Shown here one piece after another: positions 1 through 12,177 of a DNA stretch of 64,000 nucleotides (the stretch's first letter is position 1; each line of letters opens with the position of its first letter). The position numbers and the translations under genes were made by a program. The DNA is from Euglena gracilis (Eukaryota > Euglenida > Euglenophyceae > Euglenales). The DNA lies in the NCBI GenBank assembly GCA_039621445.1, contig CP154955.1, positions 34,912,640 to 34,976,639 on the forward strand. The letters are read 5' to 3'. The notes below the pieces were generated by a model, which had not been told where the DNA came from, searched no databases, and was given only the letters and a program-made list of their open reading frames with translations.

Positions 1-499
1 TATTTTGGGTGCAAGGAAGTGTTGAACCTTTCCCACTGCATTGGGTGCATGAAAGCGGTGGGACTCACTCCCCACAAATTATGCACAAAAACTGGTGTGT
101 TTTACATTTTTCAATGGAAAAATGGTGGAGAATAATCAGAAAACGGACTCCGGCCGGACACATCCCGGGTATTTCAGGTGCCAAATTTTATCTTCTTCTA
201 ACGCAGCACTGTTGCAGAAAAGGTGTCGAACAGTCACAGGTCGTTGCACGTCATCAATTCATTGCGCCTAACTGCCAAACGAATGAGGCCAAAACATCCA
301 GCCGTGGAACAGCAGTAAAATTGTAAAGGCAGTCAAATGGCCAGTCAAATGCCGTGTTCCAGTGAACATTACACACTACCTCTCACCACAAATTTCATCA
401 CCACGTATTCGTTGTGCAAATCAGGGGTTGGCATGAGGAATTGCGTTCTCCAGCCGTTGCGGACGAGGAGATGGTGTCGCACAACTGATATGTGTTTGG

Positions 500-1115
500 T
501 GCAAGCATTTGCGCGCACAAACAAATTTTGTTTGTATACGCCAAGGTCGCTCAAACACATTATTTTGAAGTGATTAATTAAATGTTTATTTGCGCATTTG
601 CGCGCACCAACATAATTTTGTTTATGCGCGCAAATGCGCGCACCAACACGCCCATCATGTTCAAAAGCCTCATAGGGTCATGGTCATTATCAGGGCGGTC
701 TTCAAGGGACAGGAAAGTTTTTTTTCTTCTTAAGAAAAAAAACTCCTTTTTCTTCTTAAAAATTAAAAAGTCGGCAAACAGTTTTTTTGATTATTTGGGT
801 GGATGGGCGATGGTCCAAGGATGCCAGGAATCAATTTTTTTTCGGATGTCTACCTGTTCTTGCCGAAAAATGCCAAAATTTCCTTTCCCATTTCCTGCAT
901 ATTTTTCATGAAGTGTGCTGGGACGGCGGAGTTTTTTTTATTTCTTTAAGGACCCCCCTGGTCATTATCAGTGTGCTTTAACATGGACATGCTGTTTGTT
1001 GCCTCATATTACACAAACCATCTGCATACCAGTTTCCCCAAGATGTTTGTGCGCGAATTTGCGCAAATGCGCCCAAAAACAAAATTTGTTTGTGCGCGCA
1101 TTTGCGCCCACAAAT
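500..1115. repeat. Cluster of GCGCAAATGCGC-type short palindromes
   Basis: Variants of TTTGCGCGCA, GCGCAAATGCGC and CAAATTTTGTTTG recur at about 505-530, 583-650 and 1047-1115, often paired around the AT-rich palindrome ACAAAATTTTGT. Similar GCGCAA/TTGCGC words recur at 62690-63140 near the other end of the window. They look like short dispersed palindromic modules. No function can be assigned. Confidence 0.5.
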
Positions 1116-1124
1116 TTCGGGGGC

Positions 1125-1340
1125 AAATGCTGAATTTTGGGTGTAATATCCAATTTTTGGTGGCAAACTGCCTAATTTTGGGTGCAAACTTCAAATTTTT
1201 GGTGGAAAATGCCTAATTTTGTATTTTTTGGATGCCAACACCAAATTTTCGGAGGAAAATGCCCAATTTGAGGTGCAAACTCCAAAATTTGGAAGCAAAG
1301 GCCTAATTTTGGGTGTAAAATCCCAATTTTGGGTCATCAA
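1125..1340. repeat. Degenerate tandem repeat, about 20-24 bp unit
   Basis: The core AATTTTGGGTGCAAA, with variants such as AATTTTTGGTGGCAAA and AATTTTCGGAGGAAA, recurs roughly every 20 to 25 bases about ten times. Unit length and sequence drift. No conserved reading frame is evident, so this is treated as a non-coding satellite-like array. Confidence 0.6.
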
Positions 1341-3402
1341 TACTCACCATTCAATGAGCATGGACGCTCTTTCTGTTGGTGGCTTCCATTGTGTTGTGCA
1401 TGTTTGTCATCCAACTTGCCATGGGTCGGTTTATTTCTTTTTTTGGTTGAAATTCTGCAATGGGTCGGTTTGGAAGGGTAGGTCGGTTTAGAAGGGGAGT
1501 CGGTTTAAATGGGGGGGGGGTTTATCCAAGCCAGTTCAGTCAGCACGTCAACACCAGTTCCAAGTGTCTTTACAGCGGGTGTGTGCTTCTCACCTGTTTG
1601 GCATACAAGAGCACCAACCTCACCCTCGGCCCCCTTCTCGTCACACGGTAAGTAACGTGCGTACCAAACCACCTTGGGTTACATCCCCTACAACAGAGGG
1701 GTGCAACAGTTCATAAACTGTTTTCCGTGTGTCAGGGTACAGGGTCCCAGAAATTTCGCAAAAATTGTAAATTTGCGCAAATGCGACAATTTCAAAGGAA
1801 AAACCTTTAAGTGCGAATCCGGCCGCCTAAGATTTTAGATCTCCCAATTAGGAATTTGCATGCCGTTTGGGTCCAAAAATAGGTCTTTCACAATTAGGAA
1901 TTTGGGACGGATTTTTCGCACTTTTGATTCCTAATTGAGTGGCAAATGCCTAATAAATGTGAATTTTTGTTCTTTTTGGAATCCCGAATCAGGTTCAGAG
2001 TGGGGGCGGGGGGGTCGCGGGGGAAACACCCTCTGCAGGGTGAAATGAGTAACCCCCCCCCCCCCTCATTGTCACCCCCCCTAATTGTTGCCAAGGGGGG
2101 TCAAAACGCTCCCTGGGGGGTGCCATATGGGGGGGGTCACGTTATTTGTTATTGGGTGGTGAGGTGCAGATGCATCAACATTTTAAGGGCAAATCGGTTG
2201 TATTGACACCGCCTCTTGGTGGGCTGCACCCCCTTTTTTGGTCAATGAGGGGGAGGGGGGAAATGCCACCGGGCCACATCTTTTAGAATACCAAACCCCG
2301 GAAAACAGGGATTTTCTTTTGTCGGATTTCACAAAACAGAAAGGTCTGAAACAGGCCTTTTAAGTGAATGACATTGCACGTTCGTCAACCAGAATGATCT
2401 GTGATTCGTCAAAACCAGATGATATTATCTATTTTGTGTCCCAGATCACCTGGTGATGAACCACGCAGCCTTTTTTTCTCTGAACGTTGTGAAATCATTT
2501 GTGACAGGTTGGCGAGGTTTCTTGAAAAGCAACAATTTCTTCTGGAAAAAGAATTTTGCATGAATTTTTTGGTGGACAAGATTGCTACATCGGATGGGGG
2601 ATGTCCAAGACCGCCCCCCGTCTGGTTCCGCGCCTGGTGTTGTTTTTTTGTTGTTGTTTTTTAAATAATCACAAAGAAAACCCCAAAAAACCTTTTTTTG
2701 TTTTTTTTATTGAATTTTTTTGGTGATTTGGTGATGCCCCAAATGTTTTTGAAAAGCAGCCCCATCACATTCGCTGTTACCTCTGGCTTTGCATAATGCG
2801 CAGTGATCACAGATGTTTTTTTCAAGTTCAATGGGATGTCTTTGAGAAGAGGTTGTTTGTGCCTAGAGTTGCTGTCAGAGAAAAATTTTGGAAGCTAATG
2901 TGAAGTGTGGCCATCTATGTGAATGTATGACATTCCAATGCGAGACATTAAGCAACAGCTTTGGAGCAGTTGTTGGATGATTCCTCTGCCTCCCACATTT
3001 GTGAAACTTTGAGAGCTAGCTTTGCCCCACCTTTTAGGTGGAAGATGTGGAATCATCTTGTACAATCAATATGCATACTCTTGAAGACATTCCCACCAAT
3101 TCCATTTGAATCTTAGCATCTGCTGTGAAATTTTAAGTTCTTTGGTTCAGATTGTTTTCCAACAAGTTTCCCAGCAAATTGTCCATCAGGGCCTAAAATT
3201 TCATGGGTCAGTGGGTCAATTATTCATGTCCCCGGGGGCCCTGTAGAATTGTCCTCCATTCTCCCATTTCCTGCCTGGCTAGGGCCACCAAAAATGTCCG
3301 GCCGGGTCCAACAATTGTGTCTGTGCTGTATTAGATCTGTGTTGATTGTCTTTTTTTGTGTTGATTTACTCCTACTCAACATTTCTGCACAAAACACCTC
3401 AG

Positions 3403-3678
3403 GTCAAGATCAACGAGGACCCTGCTGCGGCTTTGATCCGAGAGTTGCAGGAGGAGCTAGAGCGGATGAGGCATGGGGTGATCAGTGGCGATTTCGAGGG
3501 GATGGGGCATGGACAGCGGGCGGCTGCCAGCTCAGCAGAGGTGGAGGCTCGCACAGCCGAAGTACAGGAGGCGCTGGCCAAGCTGCAAGAGTTGCAAGAG
3601 AGGGAAGATCAGGCAGAACAGGAGCGTGAGAACAAGTGGCAGGCAGAGCGAGACAGGATCGAACACAAGCACCATGAG
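3403..3678 (+). CDS. Kinesin-3-like protein, neck/coiled-coil exon
   Basis: An acceptor (CACCTCAG) precedes 92 codons and a donor (GAG|GTGTTC) follows; both ends are phase 0. The translation starts VKINEDPAAALIRELQEELE. The NEDP...IREL..E..R pattern is the junction between motor core and neck typical of kinesin-3 (KIF1/Unc-104-type) proteins, where NEDPNA.LIRELKEE is common. The rest is Ala/Glu/Gln-rich heptad sequence ending KHHE, a coiled coil for dimerisation. The ATPase head is not in the window. It splices in phase to the exon at 4533. Known family role: microtubule motor in the cytoplasm. Subfamily is uncertain because only neck and stalk are visible. Confidence 0.8.
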
Positions 3679-3896
3679 GTGTTCACTGTGTATTGGCTTC
3701 CCATTTTGCTTTTCACTGCTGAACTCAGGGGGGGGGGTGCTGGGAGGTGGTGGGCATATCAGATGTTTTTTTTTGCCATTCAAAGAAGATGTTCAATCAA
3801 AGAAATCAGCATCAACTAGAACCTGTGTCCTTTTGCCCCTGTGCATTTTGTGGAATGCTTCCATTTTCTTTTTCTTCTTCGGTAAACCCCCCCCTC

Positions 3897-4292
3897 CCTG
3901 ATAAGTGCACAGTGCCCTAATTATGCGCAGTGCCCTAATAAGTGCACACCCCCCCAAGGGTCCGAGACTACCTCCCTAAAAAGTGCGCACCCCCCCACAA
4001 AGCAGAAACCCGTCACATTTCAGGTCAGAAAGCACAGCACACACAATTCTCATAACTGTCCTCCTCAGACCAAATATTTCTATCGTCCAAACCCAAATTT
4101 AACACATGATCGCTTGAATAATTGCTTCACATCACAAGAAGGGGAAAAACTGAAAAAGAGTGGTGGAAAATCAAGTATTTTGGGTTTTGCCCTAAAAAGT
4201 GCGCAGTGCCCTAATAAATGCGCACCCCTTGGCGTCCGAAACTACGTTCTTAAAATGTGCGCACCCGTACACTTATTGGGGGGGGGGGTTAC
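3897..4292. repeat. Foldback-like repeat with TAATAAGTGCGCAC modules and C/G runs
   Basis: The word CCCTAATAAGTGCGCAC (with -CACAC and -AAAAGTGCGCAC variants) occurs at least three times at 3897-3990 and again at 4193-4280. The block ends in ACTTATTGGGGGGGGG, which inverts the opening orientation. A T/A-rich word followed by a C run at one end and the complement at the other resembles the foldback repeats at 36, 48 and 6.8 kb. It lies in intron 1 of the visible kinesin gene. No protein is encoded. Confidence 0.5.
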
Positions 4293-4532
4293 TGACATCT
4301 TTCTTGTAAATGGTGAAGTTTTGATGTGACAAATTTTGCCTGAATTATTTGTTTAATTTGGGGGTCACATTTTGCGTCATGCTTCCAAAAAACAGCTGTG
4401 ATGGTGCAGCCGCTTTGGAATATTTGTTTGAATTGGCTTTTGAGGGAAGGTGTTTTGCCATTTGGTTGTCTTCATCTCAGTTATGCACTACAGCTTGAAT
4501 GTTTCTGAATGTTGCCTTTGCATTCATCACAG

Positions 4533-4750
4533 GCCATGGAAAACCTCAGACGGGAACAGGAGCAGCTGACAGAACAGAAGCGCAGATTGGAAGAGCAACA
4601 CAGCCAAATGACTGCCGACATCAAACAAAAGAGGCAATTGTTCACAGTACAGAAACTCCGGCACGGGGCCCAGATCTCAATGGAGAAGCAGAAGCGACAG
4701 CAAACAGAAGTTCAGGCAGCGAAGCTGAAAAGCAACCTCCTGCGTGAAAA
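4533..4750 (+). CDS. Kinesin-3-like protein, coiled-coil exon 2
   Basis: The acceptor CATCACAG is followed by AMENLRREQEQLTEQKRRLE and a Gln/Glu/Arg/Lys-rich helix ending LREK. The donor is AAAA|GTGTGT. Start phase is 0 (continuing the 3403-3678 exon) and end phase is 2. The leftover AA joins G at 9731 to restore a Lys codon, which strongly supports the model. The heptad pattern indicates stalk coiled coil. There are no catalytic residues. The 854-bp intron before it is partly made of a C/G-run repeat. Confidence 0.78.
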
Positions 4751-6124
4751 GTGTGTATTCTTAAATCCCACTGGAAATGAGCACAAATTGCACAATATTC
4801 CGTTCATAATAATTTTTTTGGAAATCAATGTTTTGCGTGCGGTTTCTCAAGTGCCCTGAACCACGCTGAATTATAAGGCGGTGCTGACACCACCCGGGGG
4901 GGGGGTGCCTGGGCACTCCAAGGTACCCAGATCCGACCCCCCAGGGGGGGGGGGTAGGGAATATGACCAAAAGTGCCTGGTCACTCGGCCAAGGCACTTC
5001 CGGCAGTGAAGGCGCCAGAAGCCCAGAAAAGGCCATGTTTGGGCATTTTTTTTTGCCAGGTTTGGACCTTGTTGCAAAATGTTTTTTCTGACATCTTATT
5101 CCCCGAAAAAATGTCAATTAATATCACATTTTTGAACCCCCCCCCCCCTACCAGCCCCTAGGGTGCCCCGCCACCAGGGGTTGGGGTCCGTAGGGCATCA
5201 ACTGAGTGTTGGTTTGCACACGAGGGGAGGGGGCAGGGTCTACCCCCCCCCCGGGAAACTGTCACCTGACAGGTCGGCCAGTACCGGGGACCCTGACAAC
5301 TTCCCATACTGACAGGTTGGGCGGTTACGGAAATCAGTTTCCCCAGTGGGATCTGACATGTTCTCAGGCAGTTTCTGGGGGGGGGGGGGGCAAAACCCAA
5401 ACCTTGGCAGAGAAAATAGCGTCCAGAGAATTTGATTCAGGTCCAACAAAAGTAAACCAATACACGTAACAGTAGAACCTCTCCATTGTCCACATCAAAG
5501 GACACCGTTCAGGGCAGCTGCATTGACCAACCCCGGGGGGGAGGGGGGTCTCGAAGTGCCCTGAAGTGCCTGGGCAGGAGGGCAGGCACTACCCCCCGGG
5601 GGGCAGGCACCTACGGCCGACCAGGGCCGACCAGGGCCGACTTGCATGTGGTTGGCCGACCGAAAGGGAATGGATGAAGGAATTCGGCAGCTTTCCCTCT
5701 GGACCAAGCACCTCTGATGATGTTGGCGATGCGGGGCGGTGCTGGGGATGCTGGATTTTTGGAGACCAGAGGTGGGGGGTTCCAATGCTGGGCGTTGCTG
5801 GGCGATGCTGGCATTTTTTTTTGTATATTTTGAAGAACTCAACCCATTCTTGGATAAGTTTCCCACAAATCTCCAGTTTTTCACCCATTTTGGCCATTAT
5901 GGATCAGTTTTTGCTAATTTGGGGGCTATTTGTCACTGATTTGGCAAATATTGGGCTAATTCGGGTCAATATGAGCATATTTTATGGCATTTTGGCCATT
6001 TTGCGCCCTTTTGGTAATTTTGGGTCATTTTTCACAATCTTTTGTGGATTTTGTTGGCGTTTTTGGGTAATTTTTGATTATTTCAAGCCACTTTAGGTCA
6101 TTTTGGTTGCTTTTGGGGAGCCAA

Positions 6125-6357
6125 TGGATGAATACAGATACTGGACAGATACCGGACAAGATGCAGATGCTGGACAAGATACAGATGGTGGATAAGGTGC
6201 AGATGGTGGACAAGATGCAGCTGCTGGACAAGATGCAGTTGGTGGACAAGGTGCTGGTGGCCTATCTGCAGGCTCCACGTTCATCTGCTCAAATAGAGCG
6301 ATATTTCTCACTGCTCGGTCACCAAAAGGCCGGTACGAATGAGGATGCAAATGACTG
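6125..6357 (+). pseudogene. hAT-like transposase C-terminal remnant with hexapeptide repeat
   Basis: An open stretch begins near MNTDTGQIPDK, runs through about six copies of a hexapeptide of the form DK(M/I/V)Q(M/L)(V/L), then reads APRSSAQIERYFSLLGHQ and stops at 6355-6357. The segment SSxxIERxFSxxGH matches the shape of the hAT dimerisation motif (family pattern: TSa..ERvFS..g). The rest of a transposase (DDE core, zinc finger) is absent. The call is a fossil; the hexapeptide block may be a later microsatellite expansion. Moderate to low confidence. Confidence 0.35.
6150..6257 (+). repeat. 18-bp coding tandem repeat
   Basis: The unit GACAAGATGCAGATGGTG occurs about six times with substitutions mostly at its third, ninth and fifteenth bases. 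It keeps one reading frame and encodes DKMQMV-like hexapeptides. It immediately precedes the hAT-like motif. Confidence 0.75.
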
Positions 6358-6801
6358 AATTTTTCGTTTTTTCTGTGACAGATACCCCCACCTATGGCCG
6401 ACTATTTGCCGATTAGGGCCGACCAAGGACGACCAGAGCACCAAAATGGGAAGTGACCATGGGTGCCTGCCGGGGGGGGGGGGTGGATGCCTGCCTGGTG
6501 GTGGGTTCACCAAAATGGACCAACTTGCATTGAAATACAAAATAACCAATAAAAAAGTGCAGAGGTCGTGACCCCCACCATGTGACCTGACCCACTCCAT
6601 AAATCTTGATCCCCGTCTGTCAATCCTGAAAAGATCAAATCTTCCCTGAACGTGAGCAATTCTGGCCAAGTTTGTGTGAAAAATTGCAATATCAAACAAT
6701 GGCACCCTTGGGGGGTTTCATTTCCATTCAATCTTGGACGAGTGTAAAATCACAAAGTGATTTATGTTATACACATATATATTTACACATATACATACAT
6801 A

Positions 6802-7200
6802 CATATGAACTCCCCAAATATAAAGCCTCCCCCCAAATTTAAAGCCCCCCCCCCTGGTTTGGTTTTGCCGCCCAAATATAAATCTCCCCGATGTGGAGCC
6901 AGATGCTGGTGTGCTGGTGTCATTCAGGAAAGGTGGAAGAATTTTGGGTGGATGCAACATTTTTTCACGAGAAATGCTCCATTTTGGATAAGAATTGCAC
7001 ATTTCTGTGAATAATAGGATGTTCACAATGAAAATTTGGCATAAAATTGGCATTTGGCCACAATTGAAGTCCGCCAAAGATCATAGATGCCACCCGGAAA
7101 AGCTTGATTCCCCCCCTAAGTATAAAGCCCCCCCCCCCCTGAGGGTCTTGAAATCCCGTCCAAATATAAAGCCGGGGGGGCTTTACATTCGTGGAGGGGT
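6802..7200 (+). repeat. Dispersed repeat R2, copy 1
   Basis: The block from CCAAATATAAAGCC runs to GGGGGGGCTTTACATT and aligns by eye with 49128-49500. Shared landmarks in order are the C-run/ATATAAAGCC words, CAGACGCTGGTGTCATTCAGGA, CATTTTGGATAAGAATTGCAC-like sequence, TTTCTGTGAA.AATAGGA, GGCCACAA.TGAAG.CCGCC and ATAGATGCCACCCG. The two ends carry the complementary words ATATAAAGCC and GGCTTTA, so the repeat can fold back. It is probably a non-autonomous element; no coding capacity is apparent. Confidence 0.65.
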
Positions 7201-7309
7201 TTACACCCCAGGTTTACAAATGAAAGACTTCTTGATGAAATACAACCGCCCAAAATGCAGCATAATCCTGTTATGTGGGACTAGTGTCCCAGAGCTGAAT
7301 TAGAGCTGA

Positions 7310-7720
7310 AATACAAACAAAAAAAACAAAAATTGCAATAAACAAATATTACAATTAAAAAAATACGAAAAAAAATTTGATAAAATTTTGATTTTGGAAA
7401 TTTTAATTTGGTTGTTTTGCGCTTATTTCGCATATTTAGCGCTTATTTTGCTTTTTTTTTGGCCAGGAAGCGCTTATTTATTTATTTATTTATTTATTAT
7501 TATTTCACATATTTTCAACTCAAATAGTATTTATTTCATTGTTTTGCAGGATTTCTCTCCCGCATATTTGCCCATTTTTCCGCATTTGGCAAATCCAAGC
7601 CATTTCATATTATGATAAAATGTTTATTTTGAATTTTTTATTTGGAAAAGTTTTAATTTTGGCCAATTTTTTTTTGGAGAAAACGTGAAATTATGGAAAA
7701 TAAATACCGATTTTTCATAA
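7310..7720. other. AT-rich intronic stretch
   Basis: A long A/T-rich block contains an ATTT/TTAT run at 7477-7497. I see nothing gene-like in it. Confidence 0.5.
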
Positions 7721-9730
7721 GGCAGATGCTTTTGTTTTCTTTCCCTTCTGTAGAAAACGGATTCTCATTCTTTTCCACGTGCCGTTTTGAATGAGGTTTG
7801 AAACTGAAACCAGATGTGTGGACAGACGCCTAAAAATTTGGGCATTTATCAAAATTTTTGTTTATCGTAATTTTTGTTCGTGCTGTATCCTGTGGTGTTT
7901 TGTCATGCCATGAATTCCCGAGATTTCATAAACCATAAATTTGCATGAAAAAGGGGCATAAAATAGGGGGGTCCCAAAATGAAATCCAGCCTTTTTTTGC
8001 CCCCCAAAACAAACTTTTGGGGAGGTCACCGACGTCCAGACCCTGCTTTCCGAGAACAAGAAAATTGGGGGGGGGGGCTTGCAAAAAGGCCCAGAAATCG
8101 CATTTCCATACATGCACACTTTTTTAAAAAAAAACATATGCCAAAAAAAATATGTCAAAAAATATGCCAAAAATTCATTTCCTGGTGAGGAACCAGGGAA
8201 AAATTTTGGTTCCATGGAACCCCTTCTGGTTTGAAGGGCCAGAAGAATTTTTGTTTCATTGGGGGGCCTGACCCTCCCTGCTCATTTAATACCCTGGCAC
8301 TCCCTCCAGTCCTGAAGGAACTCTCTGAACCTCTGATTTTCTCTCATGTCACAAATAACAATTGCCAGATTAAGGTCAGTGAATTGAGATGAGAAACCCT
8401 GATCCAAAAAATATATATCTCCCCTCCCTCCATCATCTTTAGCTTCTCTTTATTTGCGTGCTTTTTTTATTATCATTTTGTACACCTGTATTTGGGGTTT
8501 TATTTCACTAAGGGAAATAAAAACAAATTGAAATATAATTGATTTCTTTGGCAGAAACCCCAATCTGCAAACCCACTGAAGTGCTTTTACGCTTTTATGA
8601 AAGTTTTAGAAAAAAAATCGGGGGTCACCCCATTGAAGCCACCCTTTTACAGTCCGGACAAAATGATGGGAAACAAAAATGATGGGAAACCACCAATTTT
8701 TCCCATCGTTTTTTCCCCGTCATCCCCCCACCAGGGGGGGGGGGGTGGCTCCGGGGACCCCCCATTGAACCCAAAAAAACAAATAAATTTTTCTTCCCCG
8801 GCGCTTCGCACCAGCAGATTTATGCTTTCAACATCTGTTTTTGTCAATTTGGAGAAAAAATCACCTGAAAACGCAATTTTGGGCACTTTTTGAATCCCCT
8901 CCAAAAATCTTCCGGCGTTTTGCGCCGTTTTTTTTTTTTTTCACCCAGAGGGGAGGGTCCCCCTCCTCCTCCCAGGGGGGAGGGAGGTCTGGGTACCCAG
9001 TCCCTTGGAGGGGGTCCTGCCAGTCAGCAGCTTTTTTCCAGCCAGCAGCCTTTTCCAGCCCCGAACTCCCCTTCCCCATCAAGTTTCATTCATTTCCTGC
9101 CGCCCAATGGAGAACGGATTTTTCGCTTTTGGCGGTGCAAAATTGGGCTTAAAATGATGGGCAAAAAATGGTTCGGATTTGGGCTGGCTGACCCCCCCCT
9201 CCCATAGAGGTCCCAGGGGGGTCGAAACTGCCAGTTATGCAAAAAGATCGATTTTTTGACTCCTAATTTGCCCAGACTTTTTCCAGCCAGCCCAAATTTT
9301 CCAGCCTCTGAGCTGCATCCCTTGTGGGGGGGTCCTTGAGCAACGCCCTTCCTGCGAACGACCCCCCCCCCCCAGGTTCAAGTGGAAATCAGTTTTGGCC
9401 AGTGAAGCCCGACCGACTGAACTAAAGAAAATTTAGGCGCAGACTCCAGAAGTTTTCAACAAAGGGGCAAAAATGGTCAATAATGGCATTTTTGAGTTTT
9501 TTTTCCCCCTGGATTTTGGCTAAAAATGTCCAACCTGTTGGATTTGGATTATAAATATTGTTTGCCCATTTTTGGGTACAGCCAGGTCGCCCCCCTCCCC
9601 CCGAAGCCCCTGGCGGAGGGGGCAGTCAGGGACCTTGTTTTCCAGCTGGCTGCTGGACCCCCCCCCCGTGCTCAAGAAATTCCCTGTCCTGATTTTGCTT
9701 GCTCTGTTTTTTCTCCTGCAATGTGTGCAG

Positions 9731-9896
9731 GTTTATCAAATTGGCAGGCAAGGCACGTCTGATAGAGTTGAACAGTGAAGGCAACGAAGAGAAGGCTGTT
9801 GCACATAAACGGTTGGCTGAGGTGCTTGAGCGAGATCTACGTGAAACCCGAGATGCAATCAATTATTTGGAGACGCTGCCTGATTTCATCCCTGCG
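9731..9896 (+). CDS. Kinesin-3-like protein, exon 3
   Basis: The acceptor TGTGTGCAG precedes G|TTTATCAAA and the donor is GCG|GTATGT. After splicing to 4750 the frame reads LREK-FIKLAGKARLIELNSEG and continues to LETLPDFIPA. Start phase 2 matches the previous exon and the end is phase 0. The segment is helical and charged, with no recognised catalytic motif, and fits continued stalk or a small helical domain. Homology of this part is not recognised. The in-phase junction across a 5-kb repeat-filled intron is the main support. Confidence 0.75.
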
Positions 9897-11696
9897 GTAT
9901 GTTAGCTTTGTCACAACAGTTCTTCCAGTCAATGGGGGGACGCCCCCTCTCCATCCAGGGGGGGGTTCCAGTCAGGGGTTTTTTTTAGACGTGGACCCCT
10001 GGGGGGGGGTAGGGTGGGTGGGTCCGGCCGAGCCCTCTCCCACCCCCGGGGGTGGGATATACTTTTCGGCGCCGAAAAAAAATGCTATTTTTAGCACTTC
10101 GCGATTTTTCGGCCATTTTTGTGGGTCCCCCGGGACCCCCCCCCCGGGGCCCCCCTCCCAGGGGGTGGGTGGGTGGGGGGGACCCCCCCCTGCCCCCCCG
10201 GTCTTAAAAAAAACCCTGGTTCCAGTAGCGGATCCTGACCCCTGGGGGGGGGTTGGGACTCACTCTTTACCATTTACCTCAATATTAATTGGCCCCCATC
10301 CATCCCTGCTTGCGGTATTTTTTTCACCACATTTTTGTGTGTGTGCTGTAATTTTTCTGTGAACCATACCAAATAATTATGCTGGGTGTATGGATGGGTC
10401 TGTTGATCTCTGGGGGTCTTGGGTGCTTTTTTTGAAATGCAGTGGGTGGGTATGTTTAGTGAATCTACAATTGGGTGGTTCTCTGTAAAAATTCTGGGAA
10501 GAATCCTGAATGCCCGCTTCAAACTGACAAGAAAAATCCTGGACGCAAAACTTTGTGAATATTTTTGTGAAGTAAATACACGAGACTTTGCTCCCAAACT
10601 TTGGCAAGCTTGCCAAATCCAGAGGTGCAAAATCCAAAAATGCAAAAAAATACAAAATTAGAAAACAGGTCCAAACAGATTGTTTTCCTCTGTTTTTGTT
10701 TTTGTTGGAAAGTCTGGGACAATTTTGAAGAAAAAAAAATCACAAATCCTCTTATTATCGCACTGCAAAGCGCCGAAGAAATATTTTTGGAGATGATCTT
10801 ATTTATATTTGTTGGGGGAAATCTGAAGAGATCCTTAAAAGGGGGAATCCTGGGTCCAGAATATTTCCCACAACATCCCCGGTATTGCAATAATTGCAAC
10901 CTGTTCCATATATCAACATTGACCACGTTTGGAAGGAGTACGTTGATGTCACAAATGTATTGTTGGCATATGGGCGTTGCTCACCGTGGGGTCAGAGGAC
11001 TTGATACACTGTTGTTGAGAACATCAGCGACAAATGGGGCAGTTGCAAACAACAGGCTTTTGAGCAACTCCTGCCCCTTTTTTTGGAGCATGTGAAAAGC
11101 TATCTGAACTGCTCTGGTTAAGTTCATGTCCCTTTTGAGTTCAGGGAAACATGGAAGAGCAGCCCCAAAACAGAAAAGTTAACAAAAATGTTTCAATTCC
11201 AAGTTGCTAGTTGTATATATGCGGTGTCTTTTTTGATTTATAAAATGAAAATTGGCAGAGATGGTGGTTATGATGGTTATTTTTTTTAGTTTTTTCTTGG
11301 GGGTTATCGCAGAATATCGTGCAATGATGGCCATCGGGGGGTACCAGGTTTCAGTGTTTGTTTTTTTGCTGTATTTAAAAATGCAAAACACTGAGAAAAT
11401 TATGAATTTTATGAGGCTCTTCAGTCCTTTGGCATGGCTGAACACAGTTGATTGATCCCTCAACCTCCCATCCTAACCTGGGAACCCCTCCCATCCAAGC
11501 CTATTTCAAGATGACTTTTTCCATTGTGTTGTAGTGCTGAGATGGTGATGCACTCAAAATGCTCAAGGAGCATATGGCAAGAAGGCCCCCAAAAGCGTGC
11601 GGCATACACAAGGGGGGGAATGTGTTTCGCATTTTTACGCTTTTTTTGGATTTTCCCCAAAATTTGCATGTGGGATTTTTTTTCACGTTTTTGACG

Positions 11697-11731
<35 letters not shown>

Positions 11732-12089
11732 TTTTTTTGCTTTTGGGCACATTTTCCTCCCCCTTTGGATTTACACCCGAACCCAAAACCCAAATTTTTG
11801 CCTTTTTGTCCTTTTTTTTTGCTTTTTTTGCATTTTTTTTGCAATTTTTGATGATTTTTTTAAGAAACTGATTTTTTTTCCCTTATAATTCTGTCCAACT
11901 GTTGCCATTTTTGATTGTTTTTTGGGGCAATTTTTTCATTCTCGTGTTTTTTTGTGCCTTTCCTCAGATTTTGAACATTGTTGCACTTTTTTTCTTCAAA
12001 AATGCGCATTTTTTCGAGGCTGGTCTCGCGCATCCCCCCCCCCCCGTATCCATGACCATGCTCCCTCATTCATCTCCTCACTCCATCAG
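9897..12089. other. Kinesin intron with homopolymer tracts
   Basis: This holds G/C runs at 9955-10260, a GT-rich pyrimidine stretch, a poly-T tract near 11698-11730 and a C run near 12036. Open frames opposite the poly-T tract are composition artefacts. No exon is supported. Confidence 0.55.
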
Positions 12090-12177
12090 GAAGGTGCTGA
12101 GCTGTATGATGCTGAGGGCCGTCTTTTGGGTCCCGACGGCTTCCCACTAGAGGAGGTCGTATATGATGGACCTTTGT
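12090..12177 (+). CDS. Kinesin-3-like protein, exon 4
   Basis: The acceptor CTCCATCAG is followed by EGAELYDAEGRLLGPDGFPL and EEVVYDGPL. The donor is T|GTGTAC. Start phase 0 follows 9896, and end phase 1 is completed by CC of the next exon to give Ser-Lys-Trp. The acidic, Gly/Asp-rich turn sequence resembles linkers near WW-like or Asp-Gly repeat modules, but I do not recognise a domain. Exon length is 88 bp. Confidence 0.65.

Larger units (their letters stand above)
1..3402. other. Non-coding upstream or intronic sequence of the kinesin-like gene
   Basis: I see no convincing exon here. The stretch holds GCGCAAATGCGC-type palindromes, a degenerate tandem array at about 1125-1340, and G/C runs near 1510, 2005-2130 and 2240. 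The first recognisable exon begins at 3403 in the middle of a kinesin neck, so the motor domain must lie upstream of the window, and this stretch is most simply an intron. A short open stretch at 2425-2600 after a plausible acceptor is too weak to call. Confidence 0.5.
4751..9730. other. Kinesin intron filled with repeats
   Basis: This 4.98-kb stretch separates exons that splice in phase. It contains G/C-run blocks (4890-4960, 5140-5260, 5380-5395, 8730-8745), a hAT-like transposase remnant near 6.1-6.36 kb, one copy of a dispersed repeat at 6802-7200, AT-rich sequence at 7310-7720 and anonymous sequence beyond. I see no supported exon inside it. Confidence 0.6.

Noticed and set aside
2401-2664. 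Plus frame with IICDRLARFLEKQQFLLEKE
   Set aside because: Plausible helix after an acceptor-like CCCAG, but no donor in phase with the kinesin exon and no homology.
11501-11786. Lys-rich minus-strand frame (KKKKKKKK)
   Set aside because: It is produced by the poly-T tract at 11698-11730 and has no splice borders.
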